The notes: generated by a model from the letters alone, not told the origin. A stretch of DNA of 58,501 nt from an uncultured Odoribacter sp. (GCA_944321145.1 CALUKF010000014.1:1-58501), one strand, 5' to 3'; numbered from the stretch's first letter, positions 41,277-51,765 are shown. Made by a program: numbers and translations.

Positions 41277-43161
41277 ATGAGGGGAGTATTTTTTATTTTT
41301 GTTTGTCTGGCGTGCTGGCAGTGCCATTCGCCGCAGTATTCCGGGAAGTTGCGGGAGGCGTTGGAGCTGGCGGGGGAGAACCGGGGGGAGCTGGAGCGGG
41401 TGCTGGCGCATTATGCCGGGGGGGCGGGGGGGGGGGAGGGGGGGGGGGCGGGGGGGGGTGGTGGCGGATTAGGCGGGGGGGGGGGGGGATTCGCTAAAGT
41501 GGCAGGCGGCGTGCTTCTTGATAGAGAACATGCCGGGGCATTATACGGCGCACGGGAGGGTGCTTGATTCGTTGCGGAGGAGGGTGGATAACGACAGGGC
41601 AAGTTATTTTGCCCGCAAGGCGATGGACGTGATGGCGAGCGCGGTGGAGGAATGGGAGGACAAGGCAAGGCGGGAGGAGGACGTGCGGCATGTGACGGCA
41701 GATCTCTTGATCCGGCATATTGACGGGTGCTTTGCGCTGCGGGAACGTTTCGCATGGTGTGGGGGGATGCCACTGAAAGATTTTTTCCGTTACGTGTTGC
41801 CTTATCGCATCAGCCATGAACGGCTGGATGGATGGCGGGATTCCATCGTGCCGTTCTTGCCGGAAAAATACCGCATCAGCGACGACGTGTGCTATGACAG
41901 CAAGGAAGCAGGGAAGTACCTGCAAATTGCAGGGGAGCAGGAGATGGCTTTCAGCGACACGCTTGTAGACCAAGTGAACCGGGACTTGACGGGCGACTGT
42001 GTGTATTTGAATTTGATGCGCCTCCTTCGCAAACGCTTAGCAGGGATGCCCACAGCGGTGGATTATTTCCCGCATTATGCCGACCGCAACGGGATGCACT
42101 GCTGGCTTGCGGAAGTGGATGCGCAGCGGCTGAATCCGCACATTGGGGATGCGTTGCCGACTACGCCCGCCAAAATATACCGCAAGACATTTGAACGCCA
42201 ACGGGTCGTGGAGGGGAAGCCGGGGGAGACGGTACCGGAGTTGTTCTGCGATCCATTTGTGTCAGACGTGACAGAGGAGTACCTCCGGACGGCAGACCTT
42301 GTCGTTCCGGCGGCGTTCCGGGTGAAGGGCAAGCCCCGGCATGCTTATCTGTGCGTGTTCAGCGATTTGGATTGGCAGCCGATAGCCATTGGCAATTGGG
42401 AGAAAGGAACGGCGAGGTTTGAGAAGGTAGGGAAGGGGGTAGTTTATTTGCCGGTGTATTATGAGGGGCGGAGGATGCGGGCGTTCAATTATCCGTTTGT
42501 GTTGGCTGTTGACGGGCGGATGGCGTTTTTAGAGCCGGATGCGGGGGATACGCTCCGCCTCAGGCTGGAACGCAAATATCCATACGACGAGTTGCAGTAT
42601 GAGTATAGTGCCGGGCTGGCAGGTGCTGCCGTGGAGATTGCGGACATGCCGGCGGGGAAGGGTTTTGAGGTGGTGGCTCATCTTCCGGAGGAGAACCATT
42701 ATTATTTTTCAGTTGTGTTGCCGGACAGCCTGCCGGCTTGTCGCCATTGGCAATTGCGGACGTGGGGGTATGCTTATTTCGCAGAGGTCAGGTTTTATGA
42801 CCGGGCGGGAGTGCTTGTGCCAGCCGATTCGTTGGTGTATCGAAGCAGCGCATTTGACGGGGATGTGTTGACGAATGTCCGGGCAGACCGGATCCGGGCG
42901 GATTTCAAGTCACCGGTTCGGGTGTCGCGGGTCGTGTGTCTGCCGCGGAGCGACGGGAACGGGGTGTATCCGGGGGAGGAGTATGAGTTGCTGTATTATG
43001 CTGCCGACGGGTGGCAGTCGCTGGGGCGGAAACGGGCGGGGGATTATTTCGTGGAGTACGGGGCGGTGCCTGCCGGCGGGCTGTATTGGCTGCGGAACCG
43101 CACGCGGGGCGTGGAGGAACGGGTGTTTACCGTGCAGGACGGGCGGGTGCGGTTTTGGTAA
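41277..43161 (+). pseudogene. Transglutaminase-like lipoprotein gene interrupted by a G-rich tract
   Basis: The gene starts at 41277 (MRGVFFIFVCLACWQC, lipoprotein-like) and runs in frame to LERVLAHYA, then enters a ~70-nt run of mostly G (41418-41488) and resumes in another frame with DSLKWQAACFLIENMPGHY (from 41488) to the stop at 43161. The first part and the rest differ by one frame. The C-terminal 540 residues hold a transglutaminase-like core: TGDCVYLNLMRLLRKRLAGM (Cys), NGMHCWLAEVDAQ (His), then beta-rich domains. The tract looks like inserted low-complexity sequence or an assembly fault. If real, the gene is broken or expressed only by slippage. The frame from 41518 begins at a TTG inside the gene and is not a true start. 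Confidence 0.75.
41418..41488 (+). repeat. 71-nt G-rich low-complexity tract inside the transglutaminase-like gene
   Basis: G runs of 5 to 14 broken by single A, C or T bases. It shifts the reading frame and could form G-quadruplexes. It may be a sequencing or assembly artefact. Confidence 0.8.
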
Positions 43162-43198
43162 TTTGTGTTCGGAGGTTTTTATTGTGAGTTTTTTTATT

Positions 43199-43206
43199 TA
43201 CCTTTG
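43199..43206 (+). promoter_or_regulatory. -7 box TACCTTTG for the small membrane gene pair
   Basis: A TAnnTTTG match 17 nt before the ATG at 43224. No -33 at standard spacing. Confidence 0.5.
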
Positions 43207-43223
43207 CCCTATAAGATTTTGTC

Positions 43224-43466
43224 ATGAGTAATTTTGAAATACAGTTGAAAGAACAAGAAAGAGTTGTTGAGAGAAATAAGACCAGACGGGAGAAATTGGC
43301 GGGATATTTTTTTGATTTGTCCAAGCTAATCTTTGCGGGTCTTGTTGTCGGTAGTGTTACACCATTGTTTTCTGATGAGGGCAAGGGAGTGAATTGGATA
43401 ACGCTCGTGATGGGAATATTAACGACTTATGTATTGGCTTTTAGTGCAAACAGAATATTAAAGTAA
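43224..43466 (+). CDS. 80-residue two-segment membrane protein (possibly DUF6722-like)
   Basis: A charged N-terminus (EIQLKEQERVVERNKTRREK) is followed by two hydrophobic helices (LSKLIFAGLVVGSVTPLF and WITLVMGILTTYVLAFS). It resembles small Bacteroidetes two-TM proteins of unknown function, and the DUF6722 assignment is a guess. It is followed 7 nt later by a 34-codon membrane ORF. Confidence 0.65.
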   Translation: MSNFEIQLKEQERVVERNKTRREKLAGYFFDLSKLIFAGLVVGSVTPLFSDEGKGVNWITLVMGILTTYVLAFSANRILK

Positions 43467-43473
43467 TGATGTT

Positions 43474-43578
43474 ATGAACACATTGGATATGTTATTTTTG
43501 ATAACGGGGATTGCAGGAGTCATTTTTGTAGCATGGTCTTATACTAAAGCGGGGAAAAAATGGCTTAAGAACTTGTAG
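43474..43578 (+). CDS. 34-residue single-pass membrane microprotein
   Basis: ATG at 43474, TAG at 43576-43578. The translation begins MNTLDMLFLITGIAGVIF and ends with a basic tail (KAGKKWLKNL). One hydrophobic helix with a positively charged C-terminus suggests an inner-membrane peptide. It lies 7 nt after the stop of the two-TM gene, so the two probably form one transcript. Confidence 0.5.
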   Translation: MNTLDMLFLITGIAGVIFVAWSYTKAGKKWLKNL

Positions 43579-43590
43579 GTTTTAAGAGGT

Positions 43591-43598
43591 TATTTTTG
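43591..43598 (+). promoter_or_regulatory. -7 box TATTTTTG for the toxin-antitoxin pair
   Basis: A TAnnTTTG match 32 nt before the ATG at 43631. Confidence 0.5.
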
Positions 43599-43616
43599 CA
43601 TGGAAATTATGAAGAA

Positions 43617-43622
43617 AGGAGG
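43617..43622 (+). promoter_or_regulatory. Strong Shine-Dalgarno AGGAGG before the antitoxin
   Basis: A canonical AGGAGG 8 nt before the ATG at 43631. Such strong sites are unusual elsewhere in this window and support 43631 as the start. Confidence 0.6.
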
Positions 43623-43630
43623 AATCGTTT

Positions 43631-43921
43631 ATGTATGCGGTTAATTTGAATAGTGAGCTTTTTCGGGAATTGAGCTATATTGCCGATGATGAGGACAGCT
43701 TGAAGAAGGTGGTGGCGTATGTGAAAAAGGTGGTGGCTCACCGCCGGGAGCGGGAGCAGGATGCCGCGCTTTCCTGCGTGGCGGAAGAGGAGGAGGCGTA
43801 TCGCCCGCTGACGAAGGCGGAGGTGAGGGCGAATGTGAAACAGGCTTTCCGGGAGGCTAAGTTAGTGCGTGAAGGAAAATTGGAAGCCATACCAGCGGAG
43901 GATTTGTTTGATGAATTGTAA
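43631..43921 (+). CDS. Antitoxin-like protein of a type II toxin-antitoxin pair
   Basis: 96 residues, highly charged. A short beta/helix start (NLNSELFRELSYIADDEDSL) is followed by a Lys/Arg/Glu-rich helix (VVAYVKKVVAHRREREQ) and a C-terminal helix pair (LTKAEVRANVKQAFREAK). It has the size and charge pattern of antitoxins paired with RelE/ParE toxins. It overlaps the toxin start by 11 nt (ATG at 43911, stop 43919-43921). The assignment rests mainly on the partner gene. Confidence 0.72.
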   Translation: MYAVNLNSELFRELSYIADDEDSLKKVVAYVKKVVAHRREREQDAALSCVAEEEEAYRPLTKAEVRANVKQAFREAKLVREGKLEAIPAEDLFDEL

Positions 43922-44259
43922 GATTTCTGCAATCCCCAGTTTCAAGAAGGACTTGAAACGTTTAGGCAAGAGGTATCGTTCACTGAAGGACGATTATAAG
44001 AAGTTGCTTGTTTCTTTGCATGAGAATCCTTTGCAAGGGGTGGATTTAGGCGGAGGATTGCATAAGGTGCGGATGGCTATTACTTCAAAAGGAAAGGGGA
44101 AAAGCGGGGGGGGCACGGGTAATTACTTTGGTGGCGTTGGTGTCGGCAGAGGAAGGTGAGGTATTGTTGCTGACGATGTATGACAAGTCGGAGCGGGAGA
44201 ATATCAGCGACAGGGAGTTGATGGATTTGAAGGCGGAAGCAGGTTTGAGCGAAGGATGA
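43911..44259 (+). pseudogene. RelE/ParE-family toxin gene with a +1 frameshift in a G8 run
   Basis: Frame 1 gives MNCKISAIPSFKKDLKRLG, SLKDDYKKLLVSLHENPLQG, GGLHKVRMAITSKGKGKSGG: the N-terminal two-thirds of a RelE/ParE-like toxin. At the G run 44106-44113 the frame is lost. Reading one base earlier gives ARVITLVALVSAEEGEVLLL, TMYDKSERENISDRELMDLK and the expected end at the TGA 44257-44259. One G fewer (seven instead of eight) restores a ~116-residue toxin. Either the toxin is inactivated, or the base is a sequencing error. It overlaps the next gene start by 4 nt. Confidence 0.8.
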
Positions 44260-45941
44260 TGCGTTTGCTGTATTTTTTGTTTTGGTTGGCGGCGGCAGGG
44301 ACAGTGTACTTCTTGCCGGATGCATTTACTGACCGTTATTTTATTTCCGGGCAGTTGTGGGCGTGCGGGTTGGCTGGGGTTGCGGGAATGGTGTTGGCGT
44401 ATGGGAAGGGAGTGCGTTGCTCGCGGGTTGTGGCGGTGTTGGGCGTGGTGTTGCTTGCAGTGTGGGGGTATGGGTTTGGGGAGGGATATTTGGGGTGGCA
44501 GGCGTTGGCGGTGTGTGGGGCGTTGTGGTTGCTGGCATTGGTGGCAGGCAGCGCGGGGGAAGAGGTGGCTTATCGGGATGTGTATTTTGTGTTGGCATTG
44601 TCGTTGGGGGTGGAGGCAGCAATTGGCATCGGTCAGTTTGCAGGGCTTTGGCGGGGAGGAGGGCAGTTCCGGGTTGTGGGGACGTTTGACAATCCGGCAG
44701 GGCTGGCGGCATACGCGGCGGCGTGTTTCCCGGGTGCATTGTATTTCTTGGGTGTGCGGGAACGGTGGGGGCGGGTGTTGGGGTGGAGTGTGTCGGTGCT
44801 GGCAGTCGTTGCGGTGGGATTGTCGGAATCGCGTGCCGGGCTGGTGGCATTGGCAGCAACGGGGATGCTTTATGTAGCGGGCAGCCGGAAATGGGAATGG
44901 CGGATGGTGCGGAGATGGGGAGCGGTTGTGGCGGTTGCGGGCGTGTTGGCAGGTTGGGGGCTTTACTTGTGGAAACAGGATTCGGCGGACGGGCGGCTGC
45001 GTGTGTGGCGATGCACGGCGGAGGTGATGGCGGATGCGCCCGTGGCGGGGCATGCGGCGGGGAGTGTCCAAGCGAAATATATGGATTATCAGGCGGCTTT
45101 TTTGGAAGGGCATCCGGAGGAACGTTGGGGGTGGCTGGCGGACAACGTGAAGCATCCTTTCAATGAGTATTTGAAGGTGGGGGCGGAATGCGGCGTTATG
45201 GGGTTGTTGGCAGTAGCGGTTGGGCTGTGGTGGTTGTGGCATGTCGGACGGCGGGGCGGACGGGAGCGTCGCCCGCTGTTTTTGGGCGTAGCGGGGATAG
45301 CGCTTTGCGGCTTGTTTTCTTATCCGTTGAATTATCCGGGGGTACAAGTGTTGCTGTGTGTGCTGTTGGGACTGATTGGACGGGGAGAAAAGGAGGTTCG
45401 CTGGCGGGGTGTGGGGGTATGGATGGGAGTAATTGTTGCGGCATTGGCGTTGGCGGGGTTTGCGGTATATTGGGGATGGGCGGAAGTGCGTTGGAAGCAG
45501 TTGAGCGGCGAGGCGTTGCGGGGAGGTTTTGAGGAGGCGGAGAAGGGGTATCAGGAGTTATATCCTTTTCTAAAAGAGAATGCATTGTTTTTATATAATT
45601 ACGGGGCAGAGTTGCATCATGCAGGGCGTTGGACGGAGAGCCGGGAGGTAATGGAGGAGTGCGAAAAGCGGTTGAATGACACAGATGTGCAGATGCTCTT
45701 CGGCGATAATTGTGAGCGGGTGGGAGATGATGCCGGGGCTGAAAGGCATTTCCGGCAGGCTGCGGCGATGTGCCCGGTGCGTTTTGTGCCGCCTTACCGG
45801 TTGATGAAGCTGTATGAGCGGACGGGGCGGCACAAGGAAGCCTGCCTTTTGGCTATAGAGTTGGTGGAGAAGCCGGTAAAAGTGCCTTCTTATACGGTGG
45901 AAAAAATCAAGCGGGAATGCCGGGAGGTGGCAGGGAATTAG
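44256..45941 (+). CDS. O-antigen ligase-like (Wzy_C) membrane protein with C-terminal TPR region
   Basis: 561 residues with about ten hydrophobic segments. Hallmarks of the Wzy_C/WaaL family: GTFDNPAGLAAYAAACFPG (~150), ESRAGLVALAATG (~190), and an extracytoplasmic loop with NVKHPFNEYLKVGAECGVMG (~290). The last ~140 residues are soluble with TPR-like helices (SREVMEECEKRLNDTDVQ, AERHFRQAAAMC). These enzymes polymerise or transfer polysaccharide or glycan chains in the inner membrane. No other glycan genes are adjacent. The coding strand is strikingly G-rich. It overlaps the broken toxin gene by 4 nt (ATGATG...). Confidence 0.85.
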   Translation: MMRLLYFLFWLAAAGTVYFLPDAFTDRYFISGQLWACGLAGVAGMVLAYGKGVRCSRVVAVLGVVLLAVWGYGFGEGYLGWQALAVCGALWLLALVAGSAGEEVAYRDVYFVLALSLGVEAAIGIGQFAGLWRGGGQFRVVGTFDNPAGLAAYAAACFPGALYFLGVRERWGRVLGWSVSVLAVVAVGLSESRAGLVALAATGMLYVAGSRKWEWRMVRRWGAVVAVAGVLAGWGLYLWKQDSADGRLRVWRCTAEVMADAPVAGHAAGSVQAKYMDYQAAFLEGHPEERWGWLADNVKHPFNEYLKVGAECGVMGLLAVAVGLWWLWHVGRRGGRERRPLFLGVAGIALCGLFSYPLNYPGVQVLLCVLLGLIGRGEKEVRWRGVGVWMGVIVAALALAGFAVYWGWAEVRWKQLSGEALRGGFEEAEKGYQELYPFLKENALFLYNYGAELHHAGRWTESREVMEECEKRLNDTDVQMLFGDNCERVGDDAGAERHFRQAAAMCPVRFVPPYRLMKLYERTGRHKEACLLAIELVEKPVKVPSYTVEKIKRECREVAGN

Positions 45942-46024
45942 TTGGTGCGGATTGGTCTTGAAAGGCAGGAAGTTTTGTGTTTGGGGGAATTGTTGCCTGT
46001 TTGGAGGGGATGAAATAAGGGGTG

Positions 46025-46058
46025 GCAATACAAAATCTGTTTGCAGATTTTGTATTGC
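46025..46058. terminator. Bidirectional terminator between the O-antigen-ligase-like gene and the helicase
   Basis: Arms GCAATACAAAATCTG (46025-46039) and CAGATTTTGTATTGC (46044-46058) form a perfect 15-bp stem with a 4-nt loop, between converging genes. Confidence 0.8.
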
Positions 46059-46097
46059 GTTCGCCTTTGAGTTTATTTGCTAAAGAGTAGATGTGTT

Positions 46098-47363
46098 TTA
46101 GGATTTAGCGGGGGCATTTGCCGGAGAGGCATTCCCTTTGCCTTTCCCGTGGCGTTTGCCGTTTTTGCGATGGTTGTTGTGGCGGTTGTTGCGACGGTCG
46201 CCGGAGGCTTTGGGGCTGTAGGCGGGGGCTTCGCCGAAGTGGACAGGGATGGGGATTTTGTAGATGTCCTTTTCGATGAAGGTTTCGATGCGATGGAATT
46301 TGCCTTGTTCTTTCTCGCTGACGAAAGTGATGGCAACGCCGTCTGCATTGGCACGGGCGGTGCGTCCGATGCGATGGATGTAGTCTTCCGGGTCGTGGGG
46401 CACGTCGTAGTTGATGACGAGGGCGATGTTGTCGATGTCAATGCCGCGGGCAACGATGTCGGTGGCGACCAAGATGTTGATTTTCCCGTTTTTGAAATCG
46501 AGCATGACGTTTTCGCGTTGTTCCTGCTCCAGGTCGGAGTGCATGGCTGCCACATTCAGGCGCTGGCGCTTCAGGGCATAGGCGAGGTCTTTTACTTTCT
46601 GCTTTGAGGAGGAGAAAATAATGGTCTTTTTGTCCGGATTTTTTGCAAAAAGCTCTAAGATAATCGGCATTTTCTGTGTTTCATAACAGATGTAGGCAGA
46701 TTGTACGATGGCGTCGTTGGGTTTGGAAATGGCAATATTGATTTCTGCCGGGTTGCGAAGGATTTGTTTTGCCAACTGCCGGATTTTCGGAGGCAAGGTG
46801 GCGGAAAACAGGATGGTCTGCCGCTCCTGGGGCAGGTGTTTGACGATTTGCATGATGTCGTCGAAAAAGCCCATGTCCAGCATGCGGTCGGCTTCGTCCA
46901 AGATAAAGTAGCTCACCCGCGAGAGGTCGATGCCGCTATTGGTGAGATGGGAAAGAAGGCGTCCAGGGGTGGCAATGACCACGTCGGCACCCATGAGCAA
47001 GCCACGTTTCTGCTGGTCCCAGCCGGCACCGTCTCCGCCGCCGTACACAACGCAGGTTGAGATGGGTAGAAAATAGGTGAAGCCTTCGAATTGCATGTCA
47101 ATCTGCTGTGCTAATTCGCGGGTGGGTACCATGATGACTGCACGGATGCAGTTGTCCGGGTTGCCTTCCTGCACCAAATGGTTGAGCAACGGGAGCGTGT
47201 AGGCAGCCGTTTTGCCTGTACCGGTCTGCGCGCATCCAATGATGTCCCGTTTTTCCAGCATGACGGGGATGGTCTGTTCTTGGACAGGGGTCATTTCCTT
47301 GAAGTTCATAGCTTCAATTCCTTGTAATATATTCTCTTCCAGGTCTAATTCGTCAAATCTCAT
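46098..47363 (-). CDS. DEAD-box RNA helicase (RhlE/CsdA-like)
   Basis: 421 residues from the ATG at 47363; the in-frame TTG at 47402 overlaps the -7 box (47400-47407) and is rejected. Motifs: Q motif (MTPVQEQTIPVML), I AQTGTGKTAAY, Ia PTRELAQQ, II LDEADRMLD, III FSATLP, V DIVARGIDID, VI HRIGRTARA. The C-terminus is a basic, Asn/His/Lys/Gly-rich tail (RRNNRHNNHRKNGKRHGKGK) likely to bind RNA. It unwinds RNA in the cytosol, for example in ribosome assembly or cold adaptation. Confidence 0.95.
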   Translation of the reverse strand: MRFDELDLEENILQGIEAMNFKEMTPVQEQTIPVMLEKRDIIGCAQTGTGKTAAYTLPLLNHLVQEGNPDNCIRAVIMVPTRELAQQIDMQFEGFTYFLPISTCVVYGGGDGAGWDQQKRGLLMGADVVIATPGRLLSHLTNSGIDLSRVSYFILDEADRMLDMGFFDDIMQIVKHLPQERQTILFSATLPPKIRQLAKQILRNPAEINIAISKPNDAIVQSAYICYETQKMPIILELFAKNPDKKTIIFSSSKQKVKDLAYALKRQRLNVAAMHSDLEQEQRENVMLDFKNGKINILVATDIVARGIDIDNIALVINYDVPHDPEDYIHRIGRTARANADGVAITFVSEKEQGKFHRIETFIEKDIYKIPIPVHFGEAPAYSPKASGDRRNNRHNNHRKNGKRHGKGKGNASPANAPAKS

Positions 47364-47399
47364 ATCCGTGTAAATATGTTTAATCTTTGTTTGCGTTGC

Positions 47400-47407
47400 C
47401 AAAGGTA
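47400..47407 (-). promoter_or_regulatory. -7 box TACCTTTG for the helicase gene
   Basis: A minus-strand TAnnTTTG match 36 nt before the ATG at 47363. It overlaps the in-frame TTG at 47402 and so decides the start codon. Confidence 0.6.
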
Positions 47408-47529
47408 CAATTTTCTGGCATTATTTTTGAATGATGAGGATAGATTTAAGGGAATATTTAATATATTCGCGGAAAATTTGAGAAGTATGGAGATATATCG
47501 GTTTTGTAAATATCAAGAAAAAAATATAA

Positions 47530-49041
<1,512 letters not shown>

Positions 49042-49075
49042 CTGAGGTAAAACAATTCAAAAAGGCGAAAAGGTT

Positions 49076-49309
49076 ATGAAATTGGAAATTATATCTGCTG
49101 ACAAGGTGTTGTTCAAGGGTGATGTGCAACGGGTGACATTGCCCGGTTCGTTAGGCGCTTTTACGGTGTTGGAGCACCATGCTCCGTTGATTTCGACCTT
49201 GACGCGCGGGACTGTGGTTTACGATACGCCAAACGGGGCGAAGGAAATGAAAATCGATTCAGGAATCGTGGAAGTGTTGGATAACCGGGTGGTTGTATGT
49301 ATTAATTGA
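49076..49309 (+). CDS. atpC: F1F0 ATP synthase subunit epsilon (short form)
   Basis: 77 residues: only the N-terminal beta-sandwich (LEIISADKVLFKGDVQRVTL, GAFTVLEHHAPLISTL). The C-terminal helical hairpin that inhibits ATP hydrolysis in the ~135-residue enterobacterial protein is absent, as is usual in Bacteroidetes. It links the gamma stalk to the c-ring. 34 nt after atpD and 20 nt before atpB. Confidence 0.93.
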   Translation: MKLEIISADKVLFKGDVQRVTLPGSLGAFTVLEHHAPLISTLTRGTVVYDTPNGAKEMKIDSGIVEVLDNRVVVCIN

Positions 49310-49329
49310 ACGAAGAACAGGGAGTGGCA

Positions 49330-50391
49330 ATGATGAAGATTTTGAAATACATATTATTGAGCGGATTGTTGTTGTGGGCAACTGCCGTTTCGGCGGCAGG
49401 CACGGAGGAGGCGGATGGGGAACCTTTCAATCCGAAAGAGGTGATTTTCGAACACTTGGGGGATGCCTACAGTTGGCACGTGTTCCATTGGAATATCCCT
49501 TTGCCAGTCATTGTGCGCGATGAGGCAGGTGGTTGGCACGCTTTCAGTTCTGCCCGTTTGCAGCACGGGGGCGAATACGAGGGGTTCCGCATCGCTGAAG
49601 AGGGTGCTTATGCCCACAAAGTAGTGGGGACAGGTGCTGACGGCAAGGAGTACCGCCCATGGGATTTTTCGATCACCAAGAATGTCTTGGCATTGATATT
49701 GTGCGGGTTGGTGATGTTCTGGTTGCTTTTCCCTTTGGTGCGTTGGTACAAGCGGAAACCGACAGAAGCGCCGCGCCGCGTAAAAGGTATGATGGAAGCC
49801 TTGGTGGAATTCTTATATAAAGAAGTGATTGTGGCGATACTAGGTGCTCATGCCAAGCGTTATGCACCTTATCTGCTGACGGTATTCTTCTTTATTTTGG
49901 TGATGAACCTGATGGGAATGATTGTGATATTTCCCGGCGGGGCAAACCTGACAGGAAACCTTGCCATTACAATGGTGCTGGCATTGTGTACTTTTGTGGT
50001 CGTGAATGTGTCGGGGCGTAAGCATTATTGGAAGGATATTTTTTGGCCTGATGTACCAGTATGGTTGAAATGTCCGGTGCCGATGATGCCGCTTATTGAA
50101 TTCTTTGGAGTGCTGACGAAGCCCTTGTCACTAATGATTCGTTTGTTTGCCAATATGTTAGGTGGCCATATTATTGTCTTGGTTTTGATTTCCTTGATTT
50201 TTATCATGTCGGCATTTGGGGCGGCAGCAACAGGCGGAGCTACGGTGGTTTCGGTGATTTTTGCCGTTTTTATGAATACGCTTCATGTATTGGTGGCGTT
50301 TATCCAGGCGTATGTGTTCTTCATGCTGTCGACCATTTTCATTTCGTTGGCAGTGCCGGAGAGTGCAGGACATAAAATAGAGAAACAATAA
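49330..50391 (+). CDS. atpB: F1F0 ATP synthase subunit a, with N-terminal exported extension
   Basis: 353 residues from the ATG at 49330; the in-frame TTG at 49306 overlaps the atpC stop and is rejected. The N-terminal ~110 residues are a signal-like segment (YILLSGLLLWATAVSAAG) and an extracytoplasmic region with aromatic residues, seen in Bacteroidetes subunit a but not in the enterobacterial 271-residue protein. Membrane helices follow, with the essential Arg in PLSLMIRLFANMLGGHIIV (~255). It forms the proton half-channels with the c-ring. Confidence 0.95.
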   Translation: MMKILKYILLSGLLLWATAVSAAGTEEADGEPFNPKEVIFEHLGDAYSWHVFHWNIPLPVIVRDEAGGWHAFSSARLQHGGEYEGFRIAEEGAYAHKVVGTGADGKEYRPWDFSITKNVLALILCGLVMFWLLFPLVRWYKRKPTEAPRRVKGMMEALVEFLYKEVIVAILGAHAKRYAPYLLTVFFFILVMNLMGMIVIFPGGANLTGNLAITMVLALCTFVVVNVSGRKHYWKDIFWPDVPVWLKCPVPMMPLIEFFGVLTKPLSLMIRLFANMLGGHIIVLVLISLIFIMSAFGAAATGGATVVSVIFAVFMNTLHVLVAFIQAYVFFMLSTIFISLAVPESAGHKIEKQ

Positions 50392-50404
50392 AATAGAATA
50401 TTAA

Positions 50405-50686
<282 letters not shown>

Positions 50687-50689
50687 ACT

Positions 50690-51184
50690 ATGGAATTGTT
50701 TAAACCGGAATTCGGGCTGGTGTTTTGGATGCTGGTAGTCTTTTTGATTATCCTTGGCATCCTGGCAAAATACGCTTGGCCTGTAATCATCCGAAGTATA
50801 GAACAACGGGCAGAGTTGATTGACAACGGAGTGGTGTATGCCCGGAAAGCCAAGGAGGATTTTGAGGGGGCGAAAGCCAAAATTGAGGAGATGATGGCAG
50901 AAGCCCATCAGAAACAATTGGAGGCTTTGCAGGAGACCGAACGCATGAAACGCGGCTTGATTGAGAATGCCCGCAAGGAGGCGGCTGCCGAGGCACAGAA
51001 GGTGCTTGATGCAGCCCAACTCTCCATCGAGCAGGCAAAGCGCGAGGCTGAATTGCAAATCCGCCGGCAAGTCAGCGAATTGTCGTTGGAAATTGCCGGG
51101 CGCGTACTCCGCAGGAACCTTTCCGCTGATGCTGCCCAAACCGAGTTGGTCAACAAAATGCTGGATGAATTGGAAAACAAATGA
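50690..51184 (+). CDS. atpF: F1F0 ATP synthase subunit b
   Basis: 164 residues: one N-terminal membrane helix (LVFWMLVVFLIILGILAKYA) and a long charged helix (~35-160, FEGAKAKIEEMMAEAHQKQL) that forms the peripheral stalk. Normal length. It lies directly after atpE and 15 nt before atpH. Confidence 0.95.
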   Translation: MELFKPEFGLVFWMLVVFLIILGILAKYAWPVIIRSIEQRAELIDNGVVYARKAKEDFEGAKAKIEEMMAEAHQKQLEALQETERMKRGLIENARKEAAAEAQKVLDAAQLSIEQAKREAELQIRRQVSELSLEIAGRVLRRNLSADAAQTELVNKMLDELENK

Positions 51185-51199
51185 TAGAGGGAGGTCACT

Positions 51200-51742
51200 A
51201 TGAATGAAGGCTTGATTGCAAGACGCTATGCCCTGGCGATATTAAAAGTCGCCCAAAAGGAAAATGCAGCAGGGGAAGTCTATGAAGTCGTGAAGCAATT
51301 CGAACAGAATTACGTGGCTCATCCCGGCTTGCACAAAGCCTTGGTGAATCCCGTGGTTTCTACCCGTGACAAAGAGTCCCTTATTGTTGCTGCCCTTGGG
51401 CTGGAACACCCCGGTGAATTGTACCTCAGGGGAATACGCCTCTTGATTGCCAACCACCGGGAGATGTACATTCGCCTTATCGGTTTGATGTACCAGAAAC
51501 TCTACCGCGAAGTCTACCGTATCGGGAGGGTGAAAATCATTTCGGCAGTGAAATTAGACAACAAGACCTTGGAACGGGTAAAACGCCTGGCGATGCAGGA
51601 GGGGGATTATAGCACGTTGGAGTTCGTGGAGCAGACCGACCCTGTCCTCATTGGTGGCTTTATCGTGCGGATTGGTTCCCGGCAACTGGACTTTTCCGTG
51701 GGCGGCGAGTTGCGCAAATTGGCAAAAGAGTTTACCCAATAG
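51200..51742 (+). CDS. atpH: F1F0 ATP synthase subunit delta
   Basis: 180 residues. The N-terminal helical bundle starts GLIARRYALAILKVAQKEN, and the C-terminal domain has the conserved DPVLIGGFIVRIGSRQLDFS. It joins the F1 head to the peripheral stalk. 23 nt before atpA. Confidence 0.95.
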   Translation: MNEGLIARRYALAILKVAQKENAAGEVYEVVKQFEQNYVAHPGLHKALVNPVVSTRDKESLIVAALGLEHPGELYLRGIRLLIANHREMYIRLIGLMYQKLYREVYRIGRVKIISAVKLDNKTLERVKRLAMQEGDYSTLEFVEQTDPVLIGGFIVRIGSRQLDFSVGGELRKLAKEFTQ

Positions 51743-51765
51743 TATAATGTAATAAAGAGGAAATT

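Noticed and set aside
41518-43161. Independent 547-residue protein starting at the TTG 41518
   Set aside because: The frame continues upstream to DSLKWQAACF and joins the signal-bearing start at 41277 across the G-rich tract; the TTG is internal.
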